This document shows, in pieces, positions 27,674 to 36,013 of a DNA stretch of 64,000 nucleotides. This DNA comes from Nitrobacter sp. 62-23. GTDB taxonomy: Bacteria; Pseudomonadota; Alphaproteobacteria; Rhizobiales; Xanthobacteraceae. The notes below the pieces were generated by a model. The model was not told the DNA's origin and did not search any database. It saw only the letters and a list, made by a program, of their open reading frames with translations. The DNA lies in assembly GCF_001897285.1 (NCBI RefSeq), contig NZ_MKSM01000128.1:27912-91911 (forward strand), written 5' to 3'. Within the stretch, counting starts at the first letter, position 1, and every line of letters starts with the position of its first letter. Made by a program: the position numbers and the translations under genes.

Positions 27674-27676
27674 ATG

Positions 27677-29029
27677 TCAGTCGCGGCGACGCGAAATGAC
27701 GTAGGATTCGTCGTAGAACCAGAGGCCGTTGTGCTTGCGCAAAACCTCCCTGGTGGCGTCCAGATAGCGGCCGCTTTGGGTCATCTCCGTCAACCGGTCG
27801 TCTTCGACCTGGGCAACGTAAACCGCCGCATTCCACGCTGCGAAGGCCGTCGAGGTACCGATCGATCCCGTGACCTCATTGGGCAGCGCTTCCATATCGT
27901 AGCGAAAAATCGAACGGTGATCGGCATAAGCGTTGAAATTAAGGTCGCGCCCCACCGAGCCGAGCTCGTATTTCACAGCGCGCAATAGCTCATGACGGCT
28001 CACGGCGAAAGGGTTTTCTCCGGGCCAGACCGCCTGGACGATCTCCAGCCCGGGATCACCACCGTGAGAATGAATTCCTATCAAACGCCCGCCGGGCCGC
28101 AACGCCCGCGCCAGCGGGGCGATGATCCGTCGGGCCCTGAAATTGAGGGAAGACCTGGCCCGGTAAGGCTGCGAAGCGATCACCAGATCGAAGTTGGCTT
28201 CGACCCGCCCTGCCCGCGGGATGACCGAATCGAGCAGGAACTGGTGGTCTTCCCGGTAGATCACCAGGACGACCGGCCGCTCGTAGATCGGCATCCCCGT
28301 GACCGGACTGACGTTCGCTCGCCAGTTCTCCTCGAGATATGGCCACAGGTCCCGGATCTGCGTCTCGAACTCGCCCGAGGATGTCCCCCGCAGCGGCACC
28401 TCGCGCCATACCGTGCCGGCCGCGGCCTGGGGTGAACGGGGCGCAAGCCATGGCGCTTCCGCGTAGTGCATGTTGGTCAGCACCATGACGGTCGCCGGAT
28501 GCTCGAAAAGCCGGTCCGGCGCCTTGTCGAGCGTCAGCTTGATGTCCTCGAGGCTGAGTTCCTTGCCCGCGACATAGAACGGCATGTGGGGAAAGCGGAC
28601 GTGCATGGAGCGCATCACCCGCGCCAGCACGGTGCCGTCGCCGACGCCCGCGTCGAACACCCGCAGCGCCGGCGGGCGCGGGTGAATGCTGCCGAACTCC
28701 AAAGCGACGCGGTCGGCGATGACGCGCTTCTCGCTGCAGGTATGGACGAACAGCAGATATTTCTGCCGGTTCTCGAAAAAACGGAAATTGGCGCGGGGAT
28801 CGCGCCGCTCGATCGGCTCCGGCCGGCGGATGGAGGCCGCGCCATCCGGCGAGCCCGAGGCGATACAAGCCTCGATCCGGTTCAGCGTGTCGATGGTGAT
28901 GCGCTTGCCCTCGCGCAGCCGCTGCACGAGCTTGCCGTCATTGACGGCGCGCCGGCCAAAGGTCGATTCCGCCATCCCGGCCCGGCGGCAATAGTCGGAT
29001 ATCTGGCTCAGCAGCTGGTCGTTTGTCAC
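27677..29029 (-). CDS. HTH-methyltransferase-like protein, uncharacterised
   Basis: A protein of about 450 residues from GTG 29029 (VTNDQLLSQISDYCRRAG). ATG 29143 would add an unconserved 38 residues. Residues 1-55 resemble a helix-turn-helix or CI-repressor-like fold (GMAESTFGRRAVNDGKLVQRLREGKRITIDTL). The rest looks like a class I SAM-dependent fold: motif I LRVFDAGVGDGTVLARVM, acidic AGKELS, VLTNMHYAEAPW, then a late LARALRPGGRLIGIHSHGG as after strand 5 in methyltransferases. The combination suggests a regulator that senses or uses SAM, or a modification enzyme; neither is shown. It sits upstream of metK/ahcY on the same strand, separated by the hairpin array. Confidence 0.7.
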   Translation of the reverse strand: MTNDQLLSQISDYCRRAGMAESTFGRRAVNDGKLVQRLREGKRITIDTLNRIEACIASGSPDGAASIRRPEPIERRDPRANFRFFENRQKYLLFVHTCSEKRVIADRVALEFGSIHPRPPALRVFDAGVGDGTVLARVMRSMHVRFPHMPFYVAGKELSLEDIKLTLDKAPDRLFEHPATVMVLTNMHYAEAPWLAPRSPQAAAGTVWREVPLRGTSSGEFETQIRDLWPYLEENWRANVSPVTGMPIYERPVVLVIYREDHQFLLDSVIPRAGRVEANFDLVIASQPYRARSSLNFRARRIIAPLARALRPGGRLIGIHSHGGDPGLEIVQAVWPGENPFAVSRHELLRAVKYELGSVGRDLNFNAYADHRSIFRYDMEALPNEVTGSIGTSTAFAAWNAAVYVAQVEDDRLTEMTQSGRYLDATREVLRKHNGLWFYDESYVISRRRD

Positions 29030-29247
29030 AGTGGTTCGATATGGGCCATATGAATGGGCAACAAAAATGAAGTTAGCCTTCCTATCACCATCTGCCCACC
29101 ATTGAAACCCTTGCCGGCATCTCCCTGCCGATCCGGATTTCAAATCCTCTATGACGGCCGCGGACGCCTCGTCAGCCCCGCGCCCGTCTGCTAAGACGCG
29201 GCCCTGACCGCCGCCTCCGGCGGCCGCCTGCCGATAGGTTTATTTCG

Positions 29248-30558
29248 ATGCGCATCGCCATGATTGGCACCGGCTATGTAGGCTTGGTGTCCGGAGCCTG
29301 CTTTGCCGATTTCGGACACCAGGTCACCTGCGTCGACAAGAATGCGGACAAGATCGCGGCGCTGCGCCGCGGCGAGATCCCGATCTTCGAGCCGGGCCTG
29401 GAGGCGCTGGTCGCGACCAACGTGGCGGCGTCGCGGCTCGATTTCACCACCGATCTTGCCGCCCCGGTGGCGGAGGCGGATGCGGTGTTCATCGCCGTCG
29501 GTACCCCGTCGCGCCGCGGCGACGGTCATGCCGACCTCAGCTACGTCTATGCCGCCGCGCGCGAAATCGCTGCGGCGATCCGCGGCTTCACCGTGGTGGT
29601 GACCAAATCGACCGTGCCGGTCGGCACCGGCGACGAGGTGGAGCGGCTGATCTTTGAGGCCAATCCGTCAGCCGACGTGGTGGTGGCGTCCAATCCAGAA
29701 TTCCTGCGCGAGGGCGCCGCGATCCGCGATTTCAAGTTTCCCGACCGCATCGTGATCGGGACCTCCGACGAACGCGGCCGCAAGGCGCTTGGCGACATCT
29801 ACCGGCCGCTGTCGCTCAATCAGGCGCCGCTGATGTTCACCGCGCGCCGCACCGCCGAACTGATCAAATACGCGGCCAACGCCTTTCTCGCGACCAAGAT
29901 CACCTTCATCAACGAAATCGCCGACCTGTCCGAAAAGGTCGGCGCCGACATCCAGGAGGTGGCGCGTGGCATCGGTCTCGACAACCGAATCGGCACCAAG
30001 TTCCTGCACGCCGGCCCCGGCTACGGCGGCTCCTGTTTTCCCAAGGACACCCGCGCGCTGGTGAAGATCGCGGAAGACCACGACGCCCAGCTTCGCATCG
30101 TGGAATCAGTCGTCACCGTCAACGACAACCGCAAGCGCGCGATGGCGCGCAAGGTCGCGCAGGCGCTGGACGGCAATCTGCGCAACAAGACCATCGCGGT
30201 GCTGGGGCTTGCGTTCAAGCCCGACACCGACGACATGCGCGAGGCGCCGTCGATCCCGCTGATCACCGGCCTTTGCGACATGGGCGCAAAGGTCCGCGCC
30301 TTCGACCCCGCGAGCATGACGGAAGCGCGGCGCGAGCTTCCCGATATCGACTACTGCGACGATGCCTACGCCTGCGCCGAGGGCGCCGACGCGCTGGTGA
30401 TCGTGACCGAATGGGTCCAGTTCCGCGCGCTCGACCTGCCGCGGCTGAAACGCATCATGAAGCAGCCGGTCATGATCGATCTGCGCAACGTCTACCGTCC
30501 CGCTGAGATGGCGGACCTGGGTTTTGCCTACAGCAGCATCGGCCGGGACCGAGCGTAG
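29248..30558 (+). CDS. ugd: UDP-glucose 6-dehydrogenase
   Basis: Oxidises UDP-glucose to UDP-glucuronate with two NAD, supplying precursors for exopolysaccharide and LPS. 436 residues. The N-terminal Rossmann motif is MRIAMIGTGYVGLVSGACF. STVPVGTGDEV and NPEFLREGAAI belong to the first domain; the catalytic cysteine is in GPGYGGSCFPKDTRAL; LGLAFKPDTDDMREAPS opens the C-terminal domain. It stands alone here, well separated from the polysaccharide locus, where a different nucleotide-sugar dehydrogenase (at 53 kb) is encoded. Confidence 0.95.
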   Translation: MRIAMIGTGYVGLVSGACFADFGHQVTCVDKNADKIAALRRGEIPIFEPGLEALVATNVAASRLDFTTDLAAPVAEADAVFIAVGTPSRRGDGHADLSYVYAAAREIAAAIRGFTVVVTKSTVPVGTGDEVERLIFEANPSADVVVASNPEFLREGAAIRDFKFPDRIVIGTSDERGRKALGDIYRPLSLNQAPLMFTARRTAELIKYAANAFLATKITFINEIADLSEKVGADIQEVARGIGLDNRIGTKFLHAGPGYGGSCFPKDTRALVKIAEDHDAQLRIVESVVTVNDNRKRAMARKVAQALDGNLRNKTIAVLGLAFKPDTDDMREAPSIPLITGLCDMGAKVRAFDPASMTEARRELPDIDYCDDAYACAEGADALVIVTEWVQFRALDLPRLKRIMKQPVMIDLRNVYRPAEMADLGFAYSSIGRDRA

Positions 30559-30802
30559 ATCGTTTCTCCGATGATTCAGTTCTGGAGTGCGTTGCCGAGG
30601 AATGATTCTCTCCAATCCAACCTTATAGAAGGTACGATTGAACGAATCAGACAACTTGCTACTATTCTGGCCAGGCTGTGCGGCCTGCCGCTCGCTCCTT
30701 CGGGAATGGTGAACGCACAAGTTTCCATGACTTGACCCTATTCGGGCGACCGTCAGCAACGCGAGCACTGACATCGAATGCGCCCGGCCAGGGAGACAAA
30801 TC

Positions 30803-31384
30803 ATGGAAAGTATCACGCGTTACAAGTCCATGGCGAAAGCGATGCGTCATGCACTTGCCAAACGTCGCATAAATCTGCCGCATAGTACTTGTCTTGAAAT
30901 CGTGGCGAGCCAAGCCGGCTTTTCAGACTGGAACGTTCTGAAAGCCGCCTGCGAAAATGATTTGTCGCTAAGTCTGACAGTCTTCATCGAGCATAGCCGG
31001 CAAGCCGAAGCTGTCAGATTTTATGAGGCAGTTTTCGACACGTCTTCAATCGCTATCTATAGCCCGGATAACCAGTGGATCGGGTTTGACATGCGAGTTG
31101 GCAACAGCGTGATCTCGGTTGCAGGATCAAACCCACGACGCGAGGCAGAGCCATGGCGCGGCGGGCCATTTTTTCCAAAGGAAAAAGGTGCGGTCAACGT
31201 GATCCTTTGCGTGACAGTGAACGACGCGGAAGACGTGCTGCAAAGAGCGGTTGCCGCTGGGGCCACGGTTCGCGACAAGCTGCAAGGCAGCATTCACGGC
31301 ATTCGTGGCGCAACGTTTTTCGATCCCTTCGGCCACATCTGGGGAATCCGCGAAAAAACGCCCGGCCATCGAAGCCGCTTCTAA
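30803..31384 (+). CDS. Glyoxalase superfamily protein with N-terminal Glyoxalase_8 segment
   Basis: A 193-residue, two-part protein. Residues 1-50 (RYKSMAKAMRHALAKRRI, then HSTCLEIVASQAGFSDWNVLKAA) match the short helical domain found at the N-terminus of some glyoxalase-like proteins (Glyoxalase_8). Residues 57-185 form a VOC domain of the PhnB-like type (AVRFYEAVF, then DPFGHIWGIREKTPG, with the metal-side GH.WGI motif). Related VOC proteins detoxify or bind antibiotics and aldehydes; the ligand here is unknown. It has its own upstream region of about 240 bases and no operon partner. Confidence 0.8.
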   Translation: MESITRYKSMAKAMRHALAKRRINLPHSTCLEIVASQAGFSDWNVLKAACENDLSLSLTVFIEHSRQAEAVRFYEAVFDTSSIAIYSPDNQWIGFDMRVGNSVISVAGSNPRREAEPWRGGPFFPKEKGAVNVILCVTVNDAEDVLQRAVAAGATVRDKLQGSIHGIRGATFFDPFGHIWGIREKTPGHRSRF

Positions 31385-31405
31385 TTCTATCAGAAGCGGA
31401 AAGGC

Positions 31406-32410
31406 CTAGAGAGGCTTGCCACAAGCCTCGCTGGGCATGGCAAGCGATTTACGTTTGATAAATTCGGGATCGGAGAGCGACTCAAGAAACGCGATCAGAT
31501 GATTCACCTCGGCCGGCTCATAGGTCAGGCCATGTTTCGCGATAGCGTCCTCAAGCGACCGCGACGATCCATCGTGCCACCAGGGACCGGTCAGCGTGAC
31601 GTTGCGCAGCGAAGGCGTCCGGAACTTGCCCCGGTCGGCGTCGATACCGGTTTTCTCGAACAAGCCCTGATCGGCAAGCGCGGGATCGGCCGCCCCCAGC
31701 CGGTGCATGGCCAGGTCCGTGAAGTGCGGCCCCGAATGACATGCCGCGCAATCGTGGGCAAACAGCGTCGAGCCTGCCTTCGCATCCGGACTGAGTTGCT
31801 GCCGGTCCCAGGCGCTGCCATGGGAGACGAGCGTGCGCTCGAAGCTCGCCAGCGCGCGCGCCACATTGGCGAAGTCGATGCGGCCACTGGTCTCGGGAAA
31901 GGCGCGCGCGAACATCGCTTGATAGCAGCCATCGCGTCCGAGCCGCGCGCCGATCTCGGCCTCGCGTCCCGCCATGCCCATCTCGACGGGACGGATGCCG
32001 AATACCGGTGACGCCGCCTGCGCCTCGAGCGTCGTGTTCGCCGGGTCCGTGAACATCAGCGGCGTGAACCAGGCGACATTGGCGAGCCCGGGAACATTGC
32101 GCCGCGCCGGCTCGTCAGTCACACCGGGATGGGTGCGGTTGCCATCGGCAAAGGCGTGCTTCTGCTCGTGGCAGGTGGCGCAGGACATGGTGCCGTTGGC
32201 CGAGAGATCGGCGTCATAGAACAGGCGGCGTCCCAGCTCGACCTTGGCAGTGGTGATGGGATTGTCGGCCGGGACCGGCGGCGGCGAAACCCCGGCAGGC
32301 AGCGTCCAGCGCCATACCGGATCCGCCGCTCTCCATAGAAACATGGCCGGCAGCAAGATCAGCAGCAGCCCGGCGGACAGCAACGACACCGATGTGCGCC
32401 AAGCCGGCAC
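31406..32410 (-). CDS. Di-haem cytochrome c peroxidase (MauG/CcpA family)
   Basis: Periplasmic di-haem c enzyme, probably reducing hydrogen peroxide. An N-terminal membrane anchor or signal (VSLLSAGLLLILLPAMFLWRA) precedes two haem-binding CxxCH sites, MSCATCHEQKHAF near residue 78 and HDCAACHSGPHF near residue 206. FRTPSLRNVTLTGPWWHDG is the conserved C-terminal block with a distal-side histidine. 334 residues from a GTG start at 32410. It starts four bases downstream of the neighbouring secreted-protein gene's stop, so they are co-transcribed. MauG-like proteins have a related layout, but no methylamine dehydrogenase genes are present. Confidence 0.9.
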   Translation of the reverse strand: MPAWRTSVSLLSAGLLLILLPAMFLWRAADPVWRWTLPAGVSPPPVPADNPITTAKVELGRRLFYDADLSANGTMSCATCHEQKHAFADGNRTHPGVTDEPARRNVPGLANVAWFTPLMFTDPANTTLEAQAASPVFGIRPVEMGMAGREAEIGARLGRDGCYQAMFARAFPETSGRIDFANVARALASFERTLVSHGSAWDRQQLSPDAKAGSTLFAHDCAACHSGPHFTDLAMHRLGAADPALADQGLFEKTGIDADRGKFRTPSLRNVTLTGPWWHDGSSRSLEDAIAKHGLTYEPAEVNHLIAFLESLSDPEFIKRKSLAMPSEACGKPL

Positions 32411-32414
32411 GGGC

Positions 32415-32951
32415 TCACCGCAGGCGCACGACCAGCACCGTCATCTCCGGCTGGCCATTGGCCGCGATCTGCAGGGTGTAAGAGCCGGGGGTGAGAAGGA
32501 AATCAACCATCTTGCGGATCCCGGTGCAGGGCGGCCCGTGCCCGTGGGAGGTCGATTTTACGGTCTGCTCGCCGCGCACAAGGTCGATCCAGGCGGCCGA
32601 ATCGAGCGCCAGCCGGTAGGTGCCGGCCTCGTGCACGTCGATCTCGACAATGCCGCCATAGCTGACCGAGCCGCCCGGTTTCTCCGGGCGCAGCGGATAG
32701 CGCACCTCGGGCGTCGGCAGCAGCGTGAGACGGGCAGCCTGATCCACCGGCAGGCGCGCGCGTGACGTATCCGCCTCGTTCCCGGCCGCCCGCAACTGGG
32801 ATGGCGCGGTCCAGGGCGCGAGTTCTCCGGGGGGCGCAACCGGTGCAGCGCAGGCCGGCGCCGCGGCTTCCTGCGCCTCGGCAGGCCGGTTTGCAACCGC
32901 GACCAATGTCAACGCCCCCAATGCCAAACCTCGCACCATGATCCTGCGCAT
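32415..32951 (-). CDS. Secreted protein of unknown function, upstream of the peroxidase
   Basis: A 178-residue protein with signal peptide (MRRIMVRGLALGALTLVAVANRPAEA). The ATG at 32951 is preceded by GGAG at good spacing; an in-frame ATG at 32963 is less likely. The mature part is rich in beta-strand sequence (GTYRLALDSAAWIDLV, PGSYTLQIAANGQPEMTVLVVRLR) and contains Cys residues that could be paired (PACAAPV, GPPCTGIRK). It resembles periplasmic pre-peptidase-like beta-sandwich domains, which is a weak guess. Operon with the di-haem peroxidase suggests a shared periplasmic job. Confidence 0.72.
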   Translation of the reverse strand: MRRIMVRGLALGALTLVAVANRPAEAQEAAAPACAAPVAPPGELAPWTAPSQLRAAGNEADTSRARLPVDQAARLTLLPTPEVRYPLRPEKPGGSVSYGGIVEIDVHEAGTYRLALDSAAWIDLVRGEQTVKSTSHGHGPPCTGIRKMVDFLLTPGSYTLQIAANGQPEMTVLVVRLR

Positions 32952-33258
32952 GCCTGCTCCCATTAGTTGTATCCGCTTGAATATAGCGAATGGCCGACCA
33001 TCACAACCACCATCAGGGTTATTCCGGGTGCGGCACGATGACAGTTCCGGCGGCAGCGAGGCCTCCAGATCAGCGGCGCGCCCCGGTTGCGTACCAGGCG
33101 GATTACCTTCCATAGGTATTATATGACCTAAATTACAAATAGCCGTCCGGCCGCTAATCTTTTGGAAGGTAAGGAACTCGATGATCCGTTTGGAACGAAC
33201 ATCCAAGGAAGGCGACGCTGCCTCGCAATTTCCACACCGGGATTTTATTCATCTAGCC
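32952..33258. other. Divergent intergenic region
   Basis: About 300 bases between the secreted protein/peroxidase operon (minus) and a lipoprotein gene (plus). It should hold two promoters, but no clear boxes were identified. No gene found. Confidence 0.4.
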
Positions 33259-33537
33259 ATGCCCCATCCAGCGCGCCGAATTCCGATCCTGCTTTGCGTC
33301 CTGCCGATCGTATGCAGCCTGGGGGGATGCGGCAGCATCAATTCGCATCTGGCCGCCGGAATGGGCGACGCGATTCCGCAATGGGCCGGCGGACTGCCCG
33401 CGGACGCGCCGCCACGACCCGGCACTGCGAAATACGACGAGATGATGAAGGAGCGTGAACGCGAGCGTCTGACGCCGAAGACAAACGACCCTGCCGCTCA
33501 GCCGTCGAACAACAACGCCATGGGCGCGATCCACTAG
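33259..33537 (+). CDS. Small lipoprotein, unknown
   Basis: A 92-residue protein with a lipoprotein signal: MPHPARRIPILLCVLPIVCSLGGC, lipobox LGGC with the acylated cysteine near residue 24. The mature part includes GDAIPQWAGGLPADAPPRPGTAKYDEMMKERERERL and ends NNNAMGAIH. I chose ATG 33259 because it puts the signal at the N-terminus; the in-frame 33181 start would bury it. The stop codon TAG is the start of an R2 repeat. Function unknown, envelope location predicted. Confidence 0.75.
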   Translation: MPHPARRIPILLCVLPIVCSLGGCGSINSHLAAGMGDAIPQWAGGLPADAPPRPGTAKYDEMMKERERERLTPKTNDPAAQPSNNNAMGAIH

Positions 33538-33635
33538 AGTCTTTCACCGTTTCATGGAAACAGTGAAAGACTCTAGGCTCTTGATTGACGCGTTTTCTTC
33601 ACGCGAACCGGTATCCACTTCGCTCGAAAACGCTA
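33537..33635 (+). repeat. Repeat family R2, full copy (supplies a stop codon)
   Basis: Starts within the lipoprotein stop codon (CTAGAGTCTTTCACCGTTTC), with the hairpin AGTCTTTCAC...GTGAAAGACT and then the 60-base unit ending CGCTCGAAAACGCTATAG. It is followed at once by an R1 copy. Confidence 0.85.
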
Positions 33636-33738
33636 TAGAGTTTGTTTCAACTGGCATTGAACCGGACTCCTGCTTCGTCCTTTTGATTGGAGCATCCTAT
33701 CCGAAAATCGGTTTCCACTTTTCGGGATCATGCTCTAA
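33636..33738 (+). repeat. Short interspersed repeat, family R1, copy 3
   Basis: AGAGTTTGTTTCAACTGGCA ... CGGGATCATGCTCTAA; more diverged than copies 1 and 2. Directly adjoins the R2 copy, so two repeat families stand side by side between a lipoprotein gene and purU. Confidence 0.75.
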
Positions 33739-33759
33739 CAGCCGGCGAGCCGGCTGCAT

Positions 33760-34623
33760 TCAATCCATGAACACTACGGTCTTGCGGCCGTTGAGGATCA
33801 CTCGATCGTCCAGGTGATGCCGGATCGCGCGCGCCAGTACCCGCCGCTCAATGTCGCGTCCTTTGCGGATCAGCGCCTCAGGTGTATCGCGATGGCTGAT
33901 ACGCTCGACGTCCTGATCGATGATCGGTCCCTCGTCGAGATCGCTGGTGACGTAATGCGCTGTCGCGCCGATCAGCTTGACGCCATGCTCATGAGCTTGA
34001 TGGTAGGGCCTGGCGCCTTTGAATCCCGGCAGGAAGGAATGATGGATGTTGATGCATCGTCCCGAAAGTCTTGAGCTCATCTCGTTTGACAGGATCTGCA
34101 TGTAGCGCGCCAGCACCAGCAGATCGGTGCCGGTCCGCGACACCAGTTCGAGGATGGCCGCTTCCTGTTCGCGTCTGGTCTCCGTCGTCACCGGCAGGTG
34201 GTGAAAGGGAACCTCGCCGAAATCGAGATGCGCATAGGTCTCGCGCGGATGATTGGACACGATGGCGGTCGGGATCATCGCAAGCTCGTCCGTGCGCCAA
34301 CGATACAGAATGTCAACCAGGCAATGATCGGACTTCGACACCAGCAGCATCACCTTGCGCCGCGTGGCGCGATCGCGCATCTGCCAGGTCATGCCGAAAC
34401 GTTCGGCGATCGCGGCAAAACCGGTTTGTAATACCGGAAGCGTCACCGCGAGGTCGGCGGCATTAAACACCACCCGCATGAAGAACCGACCGGTCTCGGC
34501 GTCGTCAAACTGCTGGGCATCGATGATGTTCTGGCCGCTCTGGGCCAGGAACGTCGATACCGCCGATACGATTCCCGGCCGGTCCGGACAGGAGAGCGTC
34601 AGTACATATTGATGATGAGGCAT
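33760..34623 (-). CDS. purU: Formyltetrahydrofolate deformylase
   Basis: Hydrolyses 10-formyl-THF to formate and THF, balancing one-carbon pools and feeding formate to purine synthesis. 287 residues. An N-terminal ACT domain (residues 1-85, [22 protein letters not shown]) is followed by a formyltransferase fold with the active-site block [19 protein letters not shown] and the catalytic aspartate in [13 protein letters not shown] start ATG at 34623 ([10 protein letters not shown]) gives the normal family length. It lies between repeats on one side and the degraded zone on the other. Confidence 0.95.
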   Translation of the reverse strand: MPHHQYVLTLSCPDRPGIVSAVSTFLAQSGQNIIDAQQFDDAETGRFFMRVVFNAADLAVTLPVLQTGFAAIAERFGMTWQMRDRATRRKVMLLVSKSDHCLVDILYRWRTDELAMIPTAIVSNHPRETYAHLDFGEVPFHHLPVTTETRREQEAAILELVSRTGTDLLVLARYMQILSNEMSSRLSGRCINIHHSFLPGFKGARPYHQAHEHGVKLIGATAHYVTSDLDEGPIIDQDVERISHRDTPEALIRKGRDIERRVLARAIRHHLDDRVILNGRKTVVFMD

Positions 34624-35313
34624 AAGCGAGGAACGGCAGCCGGGACCAAGAGGATCGGGACGAACACGACGCTCCGCTCTATCATCCGGACCGGCCGTTC
34701 GCCACTGGCTTCATTCTGGCAATTTTCAAAAATTTGCCGCGCACGCTGCCGCAGAGCAAGCGCATATCGTTCGTAGCGATCAAGCGCTCCCGACCGTCGG
34801 ATGGCAGACGACGACATTGTTCGGTGCCTGCCCCGCGAATAAGTGCAAATCACCAACCCAATCGTCGGATTCTGCAATTCGGGCACGTTGTTTTGTCATG
34901 AGCATTTCTCGCGTTAACAGTCGGTCCTTCGAGAACGATGGGAATATGGCACGTTTTGTAGAATGGCTATCATGGTTAAATAGTACACCTTACAACGCAC
35001 AAAGGTCGCCCCTGATAGGACACGTTGAAGAGCCCATAATAATCGACAGCTGGCAAATTTTCCCAGAGCTCCGCTATAGTGGTACCAGGAAGCGGAGTTG
35101 GTATTTTGAGATCCTAAATGACTGCATTGTGCCCATGCGGGGGTGCAAGAGAAAGCCTGGCAGAGCCGGCACCCTGTCCTTGTCCATCCCTTGGCCGGCG
35201 CAAGATCCATGTCCCGCCGTTGGTCTTCTTGAGCTCGTACATCCCGCGTGGAATACACTCCCACGTATAGCCGTATGCGCTCGAGTGCCCACCGCTTTTT
35301 CGGATGACTACGA
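34624..35313. other. Gene-free stretch at the edge of the degraded zone
   Basis: About 690 bases with no gene I can support. It is AT-richer than the flanking core. On the minus strand, 35110-35290 has an open stretch reading WECIPRGMYELKKTNGG, which may be a relic of an unidentified gene. No repeats recognised. Confidence 0.4.
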
Positions 35314-35664
35314 TTGGCGATTTATGTGTCCTATAAAAAGAACCTGGGAGAACAAGGCTCGCAGCAACTGCAAGGCCGAGCGCGCGAGGTCGAAATGAAA
35401 GCCTTGCTGTGTCAGCGTTTTCCCGACGACCTGATCGAACCGATAACTATCGGTGTGCCCGGTGGCGACATCCTACACCGCGTGCGCGGCATCGCCGGCC
35501 AAGTCTGCGGCACGATGCTATGGGAATGCAAACACACCCGAACCTGGAGTGACCGCTGGCTCGCGAAATTGCGCGACGATCAACGTGTGGTGAAGGCCAA
35601 GATCGCGTTAACGAACAGGCGCAGCTTGCCTTCGGCTGTCTTCACATCGACGATGTCGATGTGA
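35314..35664 (+). pseudogene. DUF2130 protein, truncated fragment
   Basis: The segment GSQQLQGRAREVEMKALLC, then GDILHRVRGIAGQVCGTMLWECKHTRTWSDRWLAKLRDDQR, then KAKIAL matches the core of DUF2130 proteins, which are normally about 400 residues with a long N-terminal coiled coil. Only about 90 core residues remain (roughly 35340-35615). The coiled coil and the C-terminal part are missing, and the frame continues into unrelated sequence at an IS481 remnant. Clearly a dead fragment. Confidence 0.75.
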
Positions 35665-35900
35665 AGAAGCCATCGGTTAGGCTTTGAAGTTCTTCTTCGC
35701 AGGCTTGCCACCTTCCACATCGGGCAACTGGGTGTCATTTGGCCTGCAAAATTTGCGAGCCGATTGACACAACTGGGAGATGCCGTGTCGATGCAGGCAG
35801 CGATGCAGTGACGTGGCGCGTTTACCATCCCACATGGCTCCCGGGTTGCGACATCGAATCGACGCTGGTTCTCGCGTCGCCTTGGGGCCTGCGTTGGGGC
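35614..35900 (-). pseudogene. IS481-family transposase, degraded fragment
   Basis: Pieces in different minus-strand frames read TSLHRCLHRHGIS, then DVEGGKPAKKNFKA, then WLLHIDIVDVKTAEGKLRLFV. These correspond in order to the IS481 transposase segment from the N-terminal helices to the start of the DDE domain (FHIDIAEV-type block). Frameshifts, an internal insertion and a stop break the frame. It abuts the DUF2130 fragment at about 35615, so the insertion probably truncated that gene. Confidence 0.7.
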
Positions 35901-36013
35901 ATTGGGTTTCCGACTTTAAGGGTGTAACCGCATCCGGACGAGAGATCGCCAGGAAGCGGTTGTTGGGTGGGCGGCTGTGATGGTAACTTACGGACGAAAC
36001 GTTGGAGTAGGCA

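Larger units (their letters stand above)
27293..27676. other. Gene-free region holding four hairpin elements
   Basis: The whole stretch between metK and the upstream methyltransferase gene is occupied by the metK leader and four consecutive long inverted repeats (A-D), each listed separately. No reading frame is credible here. Confidence 0.7.

Noticed and set aside
34817-35398. Plus-strand open frame of 193 codons after purU
   Set aside because: No family similarity, no ribosome site, and it runs into the DUF2130 remnant in another frame. It looks like chance openness in a degraded zone.
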